In this document: positions 35,567 through 43,747 of the stretch, piece after piece
Layout: each line of letters begins with the position of its first letter
Position numbering within the stretch: position 1 is the stretch's first letter
NCBI GenBank assembly: GCA_015068605.1
Contig: SVKF01000007.1
Span: forward strand, 1 to 64,000
Length of the DNA stretch: 64,000 bases
From: Oscillospiraceae bacterium
Lineage (GTDB): Bacteria; Bacillota; Clostridia; Monoglobales; Monoglobaceae
Reading direction: 5' to 3'
Notes under the pieces: model-generated
Told to the model about the DNA's origin: nothing
What the model saw: the letters and a program-made list of their open reading frames with translations, nothing else
The model's database searches: none
Made by a program: the position numbers and the translations under genes

Positions 35567-35595
35567 TTGCGTAATGAAAAAAAAGGTGTTATAAT
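35567..35595 (+). promoter_or_regulatory. promoter of the YiiX-like gene, leaderless layout
   Basis: TTGCGT (35567-35572), 17 bp, TATAAT (35590-35595). The predicted start site, about seven bases downstream, coincides with the ATG at 35602, and no Shine-Dalgarno sequence precedes it. Confidence 0.6.
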
Positions 35596-35601
35596 GTTAT
35601 T

Positions 35602-36435
35602 ATGGATATTTTTAAAAAACATAAAAAGAAAATTTTAATATTTGGAATAACGGTTATAATTATTTGTTTGTGGTGCGTTTCCTGTTCCGTTAATGATTAT
35701 TATGAGCCCGAGTGGGCAAAGGAGGATATTTCTGCGGTCATTAAAAAGAAAAAGCTGACGGAGGAGGATTATAATTTTCTGTTCAGACAAACGGGATTGT
35801 CAAAAAGTGCTGTGAATGACTTGATTGAAGACGGGAAAAAGGATGATATTTTTGAGTTCGCCGAGCAATATTTTAAAAAGCCGAAACATGAACGGGAATA
35901 TCTGTTTTTCCCTATTGTTGCCTATGATGAAAAGGTGGATGACAGAATTAAAATTGCCCCTCTCAGAAGAGGTGACGTGGTTGTTTCTCTGTCAACCTAT
36001 ACCTTAGGCTACAGACACGGTCACGCCGCTATCGTTATTGATGAAGACACGGGGAGAATCATTGAGCATATGGTTTTAGGAGAAACATCCGATTATTCCT
36101 ATATAAGTGGCTGGGAAAATTATTCAAATATGGTTGTTTTAAGGCATAAAAACAGCAAAATTGCCGAAAAAGCGGCAGATTATGCGGAGGAAAAGCTGGT
36201 TGGAGTTCCTTATAACCCCATGGCGGGAATTTTCAAAAAGGATAAGTCAGATGAAGAAAAAATCTCATCCTCTCAATGCTCCCACCTTGTCTGGCAGGCT
36301 TTTTATGCGGTTGGTGCGGATATAGACGGAGACGGAGGTCAGCTTGCCTTCCCGGGAGATTTTCTGGAATGTGAGGATTTTGAGGTGGTGCAGATTTACG
36401 GCATCGACCCTCGTAAATGCGGAATTGAAATATAA
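35602..36435 (+). CDS. YiiX/YebB-like permuted NlpC/P60 cysteine hydrolase, membrane-anchored
   Basis: A 277-residue protein with a basic N-terminus, a hydrophobic helix (11-24) and a weak lipobox ending at Cys28, so it is probably on the outer face of the membrane. The catalytic region shows RRGDVVVS, then a histidine in HGHAAIVI and, later, a cysteine in SSQCSHLVWQAF. The His-before-Cys order is that of circularly permuted NlpC/P60 enzymes such as YiiX. These cleave amide or thioester bonds in wall peptides or lipids. The substrate is not known. The next in-frame Met is far inside the protein, so the ATG at 35602 is secure. The mRNA appears leaderless. Confidence 0.75.
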   Translation: MDIFKKHKKKILIFGITVIIICLWCVSCSVNDYYEPEWAKEDISAVIKKKKLTEEDYNFLFRQTGLSKSAVNDLIEDGKKDDIFEFAEQYFKKPKHEREYLFFPIVAYDEKVDDRIKIAPLRRGDVVVSLSTYTLGYRHGHAAIVIDEDTGRIIEHMVLGETSDYSYISGWENYSNMVVLRHKNSKIAEKAADYAEEKLVGVPYNPMAGIFKKDKSDEEKISSSQCSHLVWQAFYAVGADIDGDGGQLAFPGDFLECEDFEVVQIYGIDPRKCGIEI

Positions 36436-36437
36436 TT

Positions 36438-36504
36438 AAAAAAGCCGGCATTGCTTGGGGCCGAAGCGTTAAAAAAGCCGGCATTGCTTGGGGTACAATG
36501 CCGG
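36438..36504. repeat. 23-bp direct duplication with hairpin
   Basis: A 23-bp word beginning AAAAAAGCCGGCATTGCTTG occurs at 36438-36460 and again at 36471-36493. CCGGCATTG (36478-36486) pairs with CAATGCCGG (36496-36504). The run of A on the left means that the hairpin would act as a terminator for leftward transcripts. Between here and secG (36505-36660) I see only AT-rich DNA. Confidence 0.6.
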
Positions 36505-36660
36505 AAAAGGGGAGGGAGTTATGTTTCGGTTAAAAAACCTCATCAATAGTTCCTCAATCCTATTGCTCTTTAAATGTAACATTTGTTTGTGTTTATTTGG
36601 TTAATGTTTTGTGAATATTCTGTGAAAAAACAAAAAATAAAAAAATTTTTTAAAAAGCCC

Positions 36661-36689
36661 TTGAAAAATTTTCAAATATGTGGTAGTAT
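36661..36689 (+). promoter_or_regulatory. secG promoter
   Basis: TTGAAA (36661-36666), 17 bp, TAGTAT (36684-36689), with the start codon 55 bp downstream and GGAGG before it. Confidence 0.5.
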
Positions 36690-36744
36690 ATAGAATATGT
36701 GATTTTTTGTTAATTATGATTTTAAAATATTTGGAGGTTTAATT

Positions 36745-37152
36745 ATGAATTTATTAATGATTGCACATGTAGTATTTTCAGTTCTTTTGATTATCGTCGT
36801 TCTTCTTCAGGAGAGCAAGCAGGCAGGTCTTTCCGGTGCTGTTGGCGGTTCAAATGAAACTTTCTTTGGTAAGAATAAGAAAAGAACAGTTGATTCAATG
36901 CTCAAAAAGCTTACAGGTGTTTTTGCTGTTTTGTTCATTGTGACATCTCTTTCTTTGGCTTATGTTTCAACAAGACCTGAAGAGCCTGTTGCTCCTGCAA
37001 CTAACAGCAACAGCGTGAAGGTAGATGTGCCTGAAAAAGGTGAAGAAAGCAATGCTAATCCGGAAGAAAACGGTGAAGAAGCAAACAATGCTGATGCAAA
37101 CGGTGAAGAAACAACCGAAGGTACTGAAGAAGGCGCAACTAACGAGAATTAA
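36745..37152 (+). CDS. secG: preprotein translocase subunit SecG
   Basis: A 135-residue protein. The first ~77 residues are a normal SecG: helix 1 (LLMIAHVVFSVLLIIVVLLQ), the conserved ESKQAGLSGAVGG loop with ETFFGKN, and helix 2 (LTGVFAVLFIVTSLSLAYV). It stabilises the SecYE channel during protein export. An unusual ~55-residue acidic tail rich in Glu, Asn and Gly follows, for which I know no function. The gene has its own promoter and terminator and so is monocistronic. Confidence 0.93.
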   Translation: MNLLMIAHVVFSVLLIIVVLLQESKQAGLSGAVGGSNETFFGKNKKRTVDSMLKKLTGVFAVLFIVTSLSLAYVSTRPEEPVAPATNSNSVKVDVPEKGEESNANPEENGEEANNADANGEETTEGTEEGATNEN

Positions 37153-37167
37153 TTTTTAGCGAGGATG

Positions 37168-37201
37168 AACGCTGTTTCCGAAAAAGGAACAGCGTTTTTT
37201 T
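37168..37201 (+). terminator. secG terminator
   Basis: AACGCTGTTTCC pairs with GGAACAGCGTT (one bulged T), followed by seven T. Confidence 0.9.
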
Positions 37202-37219
37202 GTAGAAAAGGTGGATTAT

Positions 37220-37951
37220 ATGGACAAAACCTTTATTATAACAGGCTCATCACGAGGAATCGGAAAAGGAGCGGCGCTGTCTCTTGCGGAAAGCGGAAAT
37301 ATTGTTTTAAATTATATAAAAAATAAGGAAATGGCGGAAGAAACTGCAGAAAAGATACGGGAAAAGGGCGGAAAATGTGAAACTTTCAAAGCAGATGTTT
37401 CAATCTATGAGGAAGCCAAGGCGCTTGTGGATTTTGCGATTTCGACCTTCGGAAATGTTTCGGCTCTTGTCAATAATGCAGGTATTGCTCCTGCTCCCGT
37501 ACCCTTTGATATGACGGATTATGCCCAGTGGAAAAGGGTCTTTGATGTAAATGTTTTCGGGGCTTTTAATTGCACGAAGGCAGTCCTTCCCTATATGATT
37601 TCCCAAAAGAAGGGCAGTATTGTCAATGTCTCCTCCGTTTGGGGAATGACGGGCGGCTCTTGTGAGGCGGTTTATTCTTCGTCAAAGGCGGCTCTTATTG
37701 GCTTTACAAAGGCAATGGCAAAGGAGCTTGCTCCGTCGGGAATAAGAGTTAATGCTGTTGCGCCGGGCATAATCGAAACAGAAATGAATAATCATTTAAG
37801 TGAAGACGAAATTGAGGCAATAAAAGCTGAAATTCCTTTGGGGAAAATGGGTACAATAGAAGATATCGGAAAAATAATTGCCTTTTTGTGTGAGGACAGA
37901 AGCAGTTATATAACGGGCGAAATAATAAAAGCAGATGGCGGCTGGATTTAA
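37220..37951 (+). CDS. short-chain dehydrogenase/reductase, FabG-like
   Basis: A 243-residue Rossmann enzyme. The NADP-binding TGSSRGIGKG is at residues 9-18, NNAG is present, and the catalytic set includes Ser in NVSSVWG and YSSSK (Tyr-x3-Lys). PG-II-ETEM and the C-terminal ADGGW are typical of 3-oxoacyl-ACP reductases, although many family members have other substrates. The ATG at 37220 with AGGTGG five bases upstream is preferred to GTG 37211. It stands outside any fab cluster and is followed 14 bp later by pepD. Confidence 0.88.
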   Translation: MDKTFIITGSSRGIGKGAALSLAESGNIVLNYIKNKEMAEETAEKIREKGGKCETFKADVSIYEEAKALVDFAISTFGNVSALVNNAGIAPAPVPFDMTDYAQWKRVFDVNVFGAFNCTKAVLPYMISQKKGSIVNVSSVWGMTGGSCEAVYSSSKAALIGFTKAMAKELAPSGIRVNAVAPGIIETEMNNHLSEDEIEAIKAEIPLGKMGTIEDIGKIIAFLCEDRSSYITGEIIKADGGWI

Positions 37952-37965
37952 ATTTGGAGGGAAAT

Positions 37966-39402
37966 ATGTCGGTTTTAAATGGTCTTAAACCTGAAAAAGT
38001 TTTTAAATATTTTGAGGAGATTTGCAGTATTCCCCATGGCTCGGGAAATACAAAAATGATAAGCGATTATCTGGTGAAATTTGCAAATGAGCGATGTCTT
38101 TGGGTTTATCAGGATGAAATTAATAATGTTATAATTAAAAAGACTGCGTCGGAAGGTTATGAAAAAGCGGAGCCGGTTATTTTGCAGGGGCATATTGATA
38201 TGGTCTGCGAAAAAGCCCCTGATTCACAAATCAATATGGAAAAGGAAGGGCTTTGCCTTAAAACCGACGGGGAAACTATTTGGGCGGACGGAACAACTTT
38301 GGGCGCTGACAACGGAATTGCGGTTGCAATGATGATGTCAATTTTAGATGATAAAGATATTAAAAGTCCTGCTGTTGAAGCGGTTTTTACCGTTGATGAG
38401 GAAATAGGTCTTGTCGGAGCGAATTTTTTGGATACATCATATCTTTCGAGCAGAAGAATGATAAATATTGACTCGGAGGATGAAGGAATTTTCACGGTAA
38501 GCTGTGCCGGAGGGGAAGTTGCGAAATGTATCTTGCCCATAAGTCGTGAAAAATACGATAAAACTCCGGTCTCGGTTTTTGTCGGTGGGCTTTTGGGCGG
38601 TCATTCGGGTGTCGAAATTGACAAGGGCAGAGCAAATTCCAATATACTTTTGGGGCGTGTCCTCGATAAAATCAAAGGCGAAACCGAAATGCGGATAATT
38701 TCCGTTTCGGGCGGACTTAAGGATAATGCAATTCCGAGGGAGAGCGCGGCGGAAATCCTTGTTTCGGATGCAGATAAGGCGAAAAAGGTTTGCGACGAAA
38801 TGGATAGAACTTTTAAAAATGAGTATAATCTGACGGATTCGGAGGTTTTTGTAAGTCTTGGCAAAGGTCAGGGCGGAGAGAGCATTGACAAGGTCGGGAC
38901 AGATAAAATTATTGCAATGCTCTGTTGCCTTCCCAACGGAATTATTGAAATGAGCGCAGGCATAAAAGGGCTTGTCCAGACCTCTCTTAATATGGGAATA
39001 CTCAAAACAAACGAAAATGAAATTATTGCGGAGTTCGGTGTGAGAAGCAGCATTGATTCTCAAAAAGAAATGCTTATGAGACGGATAAAATGTTTTATGG
39101 AAAGCGTTGGTGGTGTCTTTGAAGCCTCAGGGAGATATTCGGGCTGGGAATATAAAAAGGAGTCCCCTCTTCGTGAATTGATGTCTGAGGTGTATGAAGA
39201 TATGTATGGGGAAAAACCTGTTATTCAGGCAATCCACGCAGGTCTTGAGTGCGGAACTTTTGCAGGAAAAATAGACAGCTTTGACGGAATTTCAATCGGC
39301 CCCGACATGAGGGATATTCACACATTCTCCGAAAAGCTTTATGTTAAGTCCACAGAGCGGGTTTATAATATGATAGTTGAAACATTGAAAAGAATGAAAT
39401 AG
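37966..39402 (+). CDS. pepD: cytosolic Xaa-His dipeptidase / aminoacyl-histidine dipeptidase
   Basis: A 478-residue M20-family metallopeptidase. Zinc-site motifs are GHIDMV, ADNGIAVA and the catalytic DEEIGLVGA pair, with HSGVEI in the dimerisation/lid domain and the late GLECG and GPDMRDIHTFSE blocks. It hydrolyses dipeptides such as beta-Ala-His or Xaa-His in the cytoplasm. GGAGGG stands before ATG 37966, and an upstream TTG (37954) overlaps the ribosome binding site and is rejected. It is probably in an operon with the SDR gene. Confidence 0.92.
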   Translation: MSVLNGLKPEKVFKYFEEICSIPHGSGNTKMISDYLVKFANERCLWVYQDEINNVIIKKTASEGYEKAEPVILQGHIDMVCEKAPDSQINMEKEGLCLKTDGETIWADGTTLGADNGIAVAMMMSILDDKDIKSPAVEAVFTVDEEIGLVGANFLDTSYLSSRRMINIDSEDEGIFTVSCAGGEVAKCILPISREKYDKTPVSVFVGGLLGGHSGVEIDKGRANSNILLGRVLDKIKGETEMRIISVSGGLKDNAIPRESAAEILVSDADKAKKVCDEMDRTFKNEYNLTDSEVFVSLGKGQGGESIDKVGTDKIIAMLCCLPNGIIEMSAGIKGLVQTSLNMGILKTNENEIIAEFGVRSSIDSQKEMLMRRIKCFMESVGGVFEASGRYSGWEYKKESPLRELMSEVYEDMYGEKPVIQAIHAGLECGTFAGKIDSFDGISIGPDMRDIHTFSEKLYVKSTERVYNMIVETLKRMK

Positions 39403-39412
39403 GGGATGTTAA

Positions 39413-39690
39413 AACCAAGAGGCTGCAGCAAAGCGAAATCATTTTGCTGCAGCCTCGTTGTGGGATGGACGCAAAATAGCGCAGATTGGAGAAACCGAAT
39501 CCCGAAGGCGTACACAGGTACTCCGAGAGGTGAGGTTTATTCAAAACACAAAACACTTTTAAATTCAGAAATTCGTCAAACTGCGAATTTCTTTCCTAAT
39601 TTATGAAGCATATTTTGCCATTTACGCTTTTTAAAATGATTTTTTATTCGCTTTTTGTGTTTTGTGTGGTCGGTGCATTTTGCACTGGCC
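39413..39690. repeat. hairpin repeat element, copy 2 (rearranged)
   Basis: GAGGCTGCAGCAAA (39419-39432) pairs with TTTGCTGCAGCCTC (39443-39456) and, with the trailing GTGGGATGG and GCAAAATAGC, matches 430-490. The 19-mer of that element appears inverted at 39665-39683, next to the end of the BofC-like gene. About 180 bp of unrecognised DNA lies between. No gene of credible length is present. Confidence 0.6.
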
Positions 39691-39698
39691 TCTTATTT

Positions 39699-40088
39699 TT
39701 AGCTTACGAAGTTTTCCATAAATTGTGTAAGCTGACCGGTTGTATATAAAACAGTTCCCTGCTCCAGAAATTCTATATCGGTTTTAGTGAGATTTGAGGT
39801 GACTATTTCCTCGCTGCATAAAAATTCTTCGGAATTGTCTGCGCAGGCATAAACATTAAGCAAATTACCCTCCAGCCGGACAATATAATATTCAAAGGAA
39901 ATTTTGTTTGCTTTTTTCGGAGTGTTTTCGGCGTGTTCTTCCGCAAAGACCGCATAAGAGGAATTATCCTCTGTATATGCGGATTTATTGGCTTTTGTTG
40001 TGACATAATATGATGTAATCCAGCTTATACCGGCAACCGCTAAAAGAAATACAAAAACTCCAACCCATTTTAATAGTTTTTTAACCAT
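39699..40088 (-). CDS. BofC-like membrane-anchored protein
   Basis: A 129-residue protein with one N-terminal membrane helix (LLKWVGVFVFLLAVAGISWI) and an extracytoplasmic part. The C-terminal ~65 residues (YYIVRLEGNLLNVYA, TSNLTKTDIEFLEQG) resemble the small alpha/beta repeat found at the C-terminus of BofC, a forespore protein that checks the SpoIVB signal in sporulation. The resemblance is weak, so the sporulation role is tentative. The start at 40088 follows AGGAGG. An upstream Met at 40154 lacks such a site and overlaps the promoter gap. Confidence 0.5.
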   Translation of the reverse strand: MVKKLLKWVGVFVFLLAVAGISWITSYYVTTKANKSAYTEDNSSYAVFAEEHAENTPKKANKISFEYYIVRLEGNLLNVYACADNSEEFLCSEEIVTSNLTKTDIEFLEQGTVLYTTGQLTQFMENFVS

Positions 40089-40220
40089 AGATAATCCTCC
40101 TTTTCGATTTGTAAAAAAATTATTTCCATATTTTTTTAATTTTATACTATGCAAAATTTGTTTTTTGTGTTATAATATGATAGAGTGTCATTATTTTTGT
40201 TAAAATAAGGAGGCGTTTTT

Positions 40221-42599
40221 ATGGGTTTCAGACCGGTAGATGATTCAGATCTTGATCCAAAAAGTAAGAGAAGAGAAAGCTCATCTCATTCATCCGAGTT
40301 TCGTTCACCCGGAGATTTGGATTCTAACCATAAAAGCATGAAAAAAGAAGGCTCTTCTGCCAAATCCGGAATGGGTGCGGCTAAATTTGGCGATGAGGAA
40401 ACACCAAAGCGGAAGAGCGGTTCAAAGAGCAAAAAGAAGGGCAAGAAAAGCAAGAAAAGAGCCGGGGTCGGAAGTTATATCTGGACCTTTGTTAAGGTGT
40501 TCGGAACAACGGTCGGTGTATTTGTTTTGCTTGTGGGTATTTTAATCGGTTGCGCTATGTTTGGCGTTTTTGGTGACGGAGCTGAGGTTGATATTGCCAG
40601 CACTGTGCTTGGTGAAAACTCCGTGGTGTATTATATTGATGCCGAAACAGGCGAAGAGGTGAAGCTGTGTAAGTTGTCAAGCGGCGACAGAAACCAACAG
40701 TATGTTGCCATAGATAAGATTCCCAAGAATATGAAAAATGCTTTTGTTGCAATCGAGGATGAGCGGTTTTATGACCATTCGGGAGTTGACCTTTTAAGAA
40801 CATCCAAGGCGACAATTATGTATGTTTGGGGGAAGATTACAGGTAGCGGCTCCGACTTTGGCGGAAGCACCATAACCCAGCAGTATATTAAAAATGCAAC
40901 AGGCAACTGGGAAAATTCCCCGGCACGAAAGATTAAGGAAATATCCCAGGCGGTTACCCTTGAAAAAAAGATGTCCAAGGATGAGATTTTGGAGGGTTAT
41001 CTTAATATTATTAACCTTTCTAATAATTGTTACGGTGTCGGTGCGGCATCTATGGAAATTTTCGGCAAGCCTGTTCAGGAGCTTAATTTGGCGGAGTGTG
41101 CCTGCATTGCGGGGATAACTCAAAATCCAACCAAATATGACCCTATAAGAAATCCGAAGGATAATAAGGCAAAGCAGGAAATCGTCCTTAAAAAGATGCT
41201 TGAGCTTGAATATATTAATCAGAAGCAATATGATGAGGCGGTTAAATATAAGCTTAAATTCAACAAAAGCTCGGAAGACAGCGGCAAGGTTGAAATCAAT
41301 CCCTATTATGTTGAACAGATAACATCGGAATTGACCCGAGAATTTATGGATATGGGTTACAGCCGTGAGCTTGCGTATTACAAAGCGACCATGGGTGGTC
41401 TTAAAATAATAACCACAATCGACAAAAATGTTCAGGATGCCATTGATGCGGTATACGGAAATCCGGAAGAGTGTGCAAGACTGTTCGGCTATGAAGAAGG
41501 GGCGTCTAAAAATCCTCAGTCGGCGATTGTTGTTTTATCGCCCGATGGCGGAATATGCGGAATTTATGGCGGATTGGGCGAAAAGAAAGCCAACCTTATC
41601 TTAAATCGAACAACCATACCTCGTCAGCCGGGGTCATCCATTAAGCCTATTTCGGTTTATGCGCCGGCGATTGACGAGGAGATAATTCATGCGTCAACAT
41701 TATATAAAGACGGCGTGATGACCTTTGATGGTAAATGGACTCCAAGCAACTCATATTCCGATACGGGAGACAAAACGGTGCAGGTGGCAATTCAGCGGTC
41801 ATCCAACCGAATTGCGGCACAGGTGCTTCAGGATTTGGGAGTCAGTGAGTCATACAGTCATTTGAGAGATAAACTGGGCGTAACCTCTTTGGTGGAAGAC
41901 GATAAAAACCTGCCTGCATTATCTCTTGGAGGAATGACCAAGGGAATATCTCCTCTTGAAATGGCAGGAGCATATACTCCGTTTATAAATAAAGGTGTTT
42001 ATACAAGGCCACATATCTATACAAAAGTATATGATAACAAGGGTAATATTATTCTTGAAAACAACCCTGAAAAGCATCAGGCAATCAGCTCAAAAACGGC
42101 ATATATAATGACTCAGCTTTTAAGAAGAGTTGTAACAAGCGGAACAGGAACTTTGGCGAACCTAAATAACGGAGTTTTTGCGGCAGGCAAAACAGGAACA
42201 ACCGATGCCAATAAGGATAAGTGGTTTGTTGGATTTACTCCGAATTATGTGTGCGCAGTATGGCATGGCTATGACGAAAATGAGGTTGTATCATCAACCT
42301 ATGCATCAGGGGCACAGCTGGCATTTAAAGCGGTTATGGATAAGGTTCATGAGAAAATAGAGGTTAAATCAATTTCCGCACCGAGCGGAATAGTTAATAT
42401 TTCTGTGTGCAGTCAGTCGGGGCATCTTGCGTCGGATGATTGTACTGCTATATCCCTTCCGTTTACGTCCGATAACAAACCAAAGAAGAAGTGTTGGCAT
42501 AAGGTAAATGAGCTTTTGGACGATGACGGAAACGAGATTTTGGATTTGGATATAGCGGATGAGGAAGTCGAAGACGACGAGCCCTCGGATGAAGAATAG
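40221..42599 (+). CDS. class A penicillin-binding protein (PBP1A-like)
   Basis: A 792-residue bifunctional peptidoglycan synthase. A long basic, low-complexity cytoplasmic tail (1-80) precedes the membrane anchor (~90-113). The GT51 glycosyltransferase shows EDERFYDHSG, GGSTITQQ and KEISQAVTLEKK. The transpeptidase has the acyl-serine Ser472 in GSSIK, an SxN motif in QRSSNR and KTGT at 657-660. The C-terminus is acidic. It polymerises and cross-links peptidoglycan at the outer face of the membrane. AAGGAGG precedes the ATG. The WG-repeat lipoprotein follows at 47 bp and may be co-transcribed. Confidence 0.93.
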   Translation: MGFRPVDDSDLDPKSKRRESSSHSSEFRSPGDLDSNHKSMKKEGSSAKSGMGAAKFGDEETPKRKSGSKSKKKGKKSKKRAGVGSYIWTFVKVFGTTVGVFVLLVGILIGCAMFGVFGDGAEVDIASTVLGENSVVYYIDAETGEEVKLCKLSSGDRNQQYVAIDKIPKNMKNAFVAIEDERFYDHSGVDLLRTSKATIMYVWGKITGSGSDFGGSTITQQYIKNATGNWENSPARKIKEISQAVTLEKKMSKDEILEGYLNIINLSNNCYGVGAASMEIFGKPVQELNLAECACIAGITQNPTKYDPIRNPKDNKAKQEIVLKKMLELEYINQKQYDEAVKYKLKFNKSSEDSGKVEINPYYVEQITSELTREFMDMGYSRELAYYKATMGGLKIITTIDKNVQDAIDAVYGNPEECARLFGYEEGASKNPQSAIVVLSPDGGICGIYGGLGEKKANLILNRTTIPRQPGSSIKPISVYAPAIDEEIIHASTLYKDGVMTFDGKWTPSNSYSDTGDKTVQVAIQRSSNRIAAQVLQDLGVSESYSHLRDKLGVTSLVEDDKNLPALSLGGMTKGISPLEMAGAYTPFINKGVYTRPHIYTKVYDNKGNIILENNPEKHQAISSKTAYIMTQLLRRVVTSGTGTLANLNNGVFAAGKTGTTDANKDKWFVGFTPNYVCAVWHGYDENEVVSSTYASGAQLAFKAVMDKVHEKIEVKSISAPSGIVNISVCSQSGHLASDDCTAISLPFTSDNKPKKKCWHKVNELLDDDGNEILDLDIADEEVEDDEPSDEE

Positions 42600-42646
42600 A
42601 AATTATTTTGGATAATAAGCAATATAAATAAGAGAGGAAATTTAAA

Positions 42647-43426
42647 ATGAAAAGGATTACAGCACTTTTAATGGCAGTAATAATGATGTTTGTTTTCGTC
42701 TCATGCGGAGACGAAAACAAACCCGAAACAAAGGAAAAAGAAAAAACAGCGGTAGCAGAAAATAACGAGGAAAAGGCTTCGGCTGAAGAGAAGAAGGTTG
42801 AAGCTGAGAAAGAACAGCCCAAGGTTGAGCTTTACAGATTTGAGGCTGAAGACGGCAAATATGGATACAAGAACAGACAGGACGAAATTGTTATTCCTGC
42901 ACAGTTTGACTATGGAATGGACTTTTCTCCAAACGGTCTTGCACAGGTGAAGGTCGGCGAATATTGGGGATTTATCGACACAACGGGAGCGATTGTAATT
43001 GAACCGAAGTTTTATACAACATTGCCCTTTGGCGACGGAAAGCTCGCAGGCTTTCAGGATGAAGCAAGCGGAGATTGGGGCTTTATAAATGAAAAGGGTG
43101 AAGTTGTTATTGAGCCGCAATATGATGTTGTTCGTGAATTTGCGAAAAACGGACTTGCGCTTGTTATAAATGTGAAGTCTCACGGATTTATCAACGAGAA
43201 AGGCGAGGTTGCTGTTCCGATTGAATTGGAATATGCGGACAGCTTCACAGACCATGGTCTTGCTTTGGTCAGAGTGAATGAAAAATACGGCTGGATTGAT
43301 GAAACAGGTGCTCTTGTAATTGATGCTGTATATGATTGGGCAAGTGATTTTAATAAAAGTGGAATTGCGAAGGTGAAAATCGGCGACGAAAGCTTTAGCA
43401 TTAATTTGCAGGGCAAAGAAGTATAA
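42647..43426 (+). CDS. WG-repeat lipoprotein
   Basis: A 259-residue exported protein whose signal ends in FVSCG, giving a probable lipid-anchored Cys20. A charged Lys/Glu-rich linker (21-55) leads into five to six WG-type beta repeats, seen as YGYKNRQDEIVIPAQFD, WGFIDTTGAIVIEPKF, WGFINEKGEVVIEPQY and YGWIDETGALVIDAVY. WG repeats form beta-propeller-like or stacked hairpin folds that usually bind partners. No enzymatic role is expected. It follows the PBP gene and has a strong terminator. Confidence 0.8.
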   Translation: MKRITALLMAVIMMFVFVSCGDENKPETKEKEKTAVAENNEEKASAEEKKVEAEKEQPKVELYRFEAEDGKYGYKNRQDEIVIPAQFDYGMDFSPNGLAQVKVGEYWGFIDTTGAIVIEPKFYTTLPFGDGKLAGFQDEASGDWGFINEKGEVVIEPQYDVVREFAKNGLALVINVKSHGFINEKGEVAVPIELEYADSFTDHGLALVRVNEKYGWIDETGALVIDAVYDWASDFNKSGIAKVKIGDESFSINLQGKEV

Positions 43427-43440
43427 GAATAACAGCATAT

Positions 43441-43467
43441 AAAGCGGTGGGGTTTTTCCACCGCTTT
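43441..43467 (+). terminator. terminator after the WG-repeat gene
   Basis: A 10-bp stem, AAAGCGGTGG with CCACCGCTTT. Confidence 0.85.
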
Positions 43468-43484
43468 ATATGTTGTTGGGGAGA

Positions 43485-43533
43485 TAAATAGGGAGATAAA
43501 TATTTAAATAAAGTTATAGGGTTTTTAATTAAA
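43485..43533. repeat. AT-rich dispersed repeat, copy 2
   Basis: In reverse complement this shares two ~24-bp blocks with 32968-33029, in swapped order. It ends directly at the -35 region of the tRNA-Leu promoter. Confidence 0.6.
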
Positions 43534-43535
43534 TC

Positions 43536-43564
43536 TTGACTTGCGTATTTTTTTATGATATAAT
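43536..43564 (+). promoter_or_regulatory. promoter of the repeat-tRNA-Leu transcript
   Basis: TTGACT (43536-43541), 17 bp, TATAAT (43559-43564). The expected start is near 43571, two bases before the first structured repeat. Confidence 0.8.
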
Positions 43565-43572
43565 GTTTTGGT

Positions 43573-43731
43573 GAGGATTAAGCGATATGCTCCTCCTCGG
43601 GATAAGTTCCCGTGTAAAAATCTATGGGGATTAAGCTGTGTGCTCCCCCTCGGGATAGACTCCCGTGTAAAAATCTATGGGGATTAAGCTATGTGCTCCC
43701 CCCGGCGATCGCCTCTCGCGTGAAAAAATTA
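43573..43731 (+). repeat. three 53-bp tandem repeats with conserved RNA secondary structure
   Basis: The units start at 43573, 43626 and 43679, exactly 53 bp apart. Each predicts hairpin A (GAGGA/TCCTC in unit 1, GGGGA/TCCCC in units 2 and 3, loop TTAAGCnnTnTGC) and then hairpin B (CGGGA/TCCCG in units 1 and 2, GCGA/TCGC in unit 3), followed by an A-rich spacer. The paired changes keep the stems intact. The array lies between a strong promoter and tRNA-Leu, so it is transcribed as the 5' part of the tRNA precursor. I do not recognise it. Confidence 0.75.
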
Positions 43732-43747
43732 TGGGGCGAAAATTTAT

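Noticed and set aside
38157-39063. Long reading frames antisense to pepD
   Set aside because: They overlap a fully supported M20 peptidase, have no ribosome binding sites, and their composition mirrors the sense codons.
42701-43461. Long reading frames antisense to the WG-repeat lipoprotein gene
   Set aside because: The sense strand has a signal peptide, repeats and a terminator. The antisense peptides have no recognised features.
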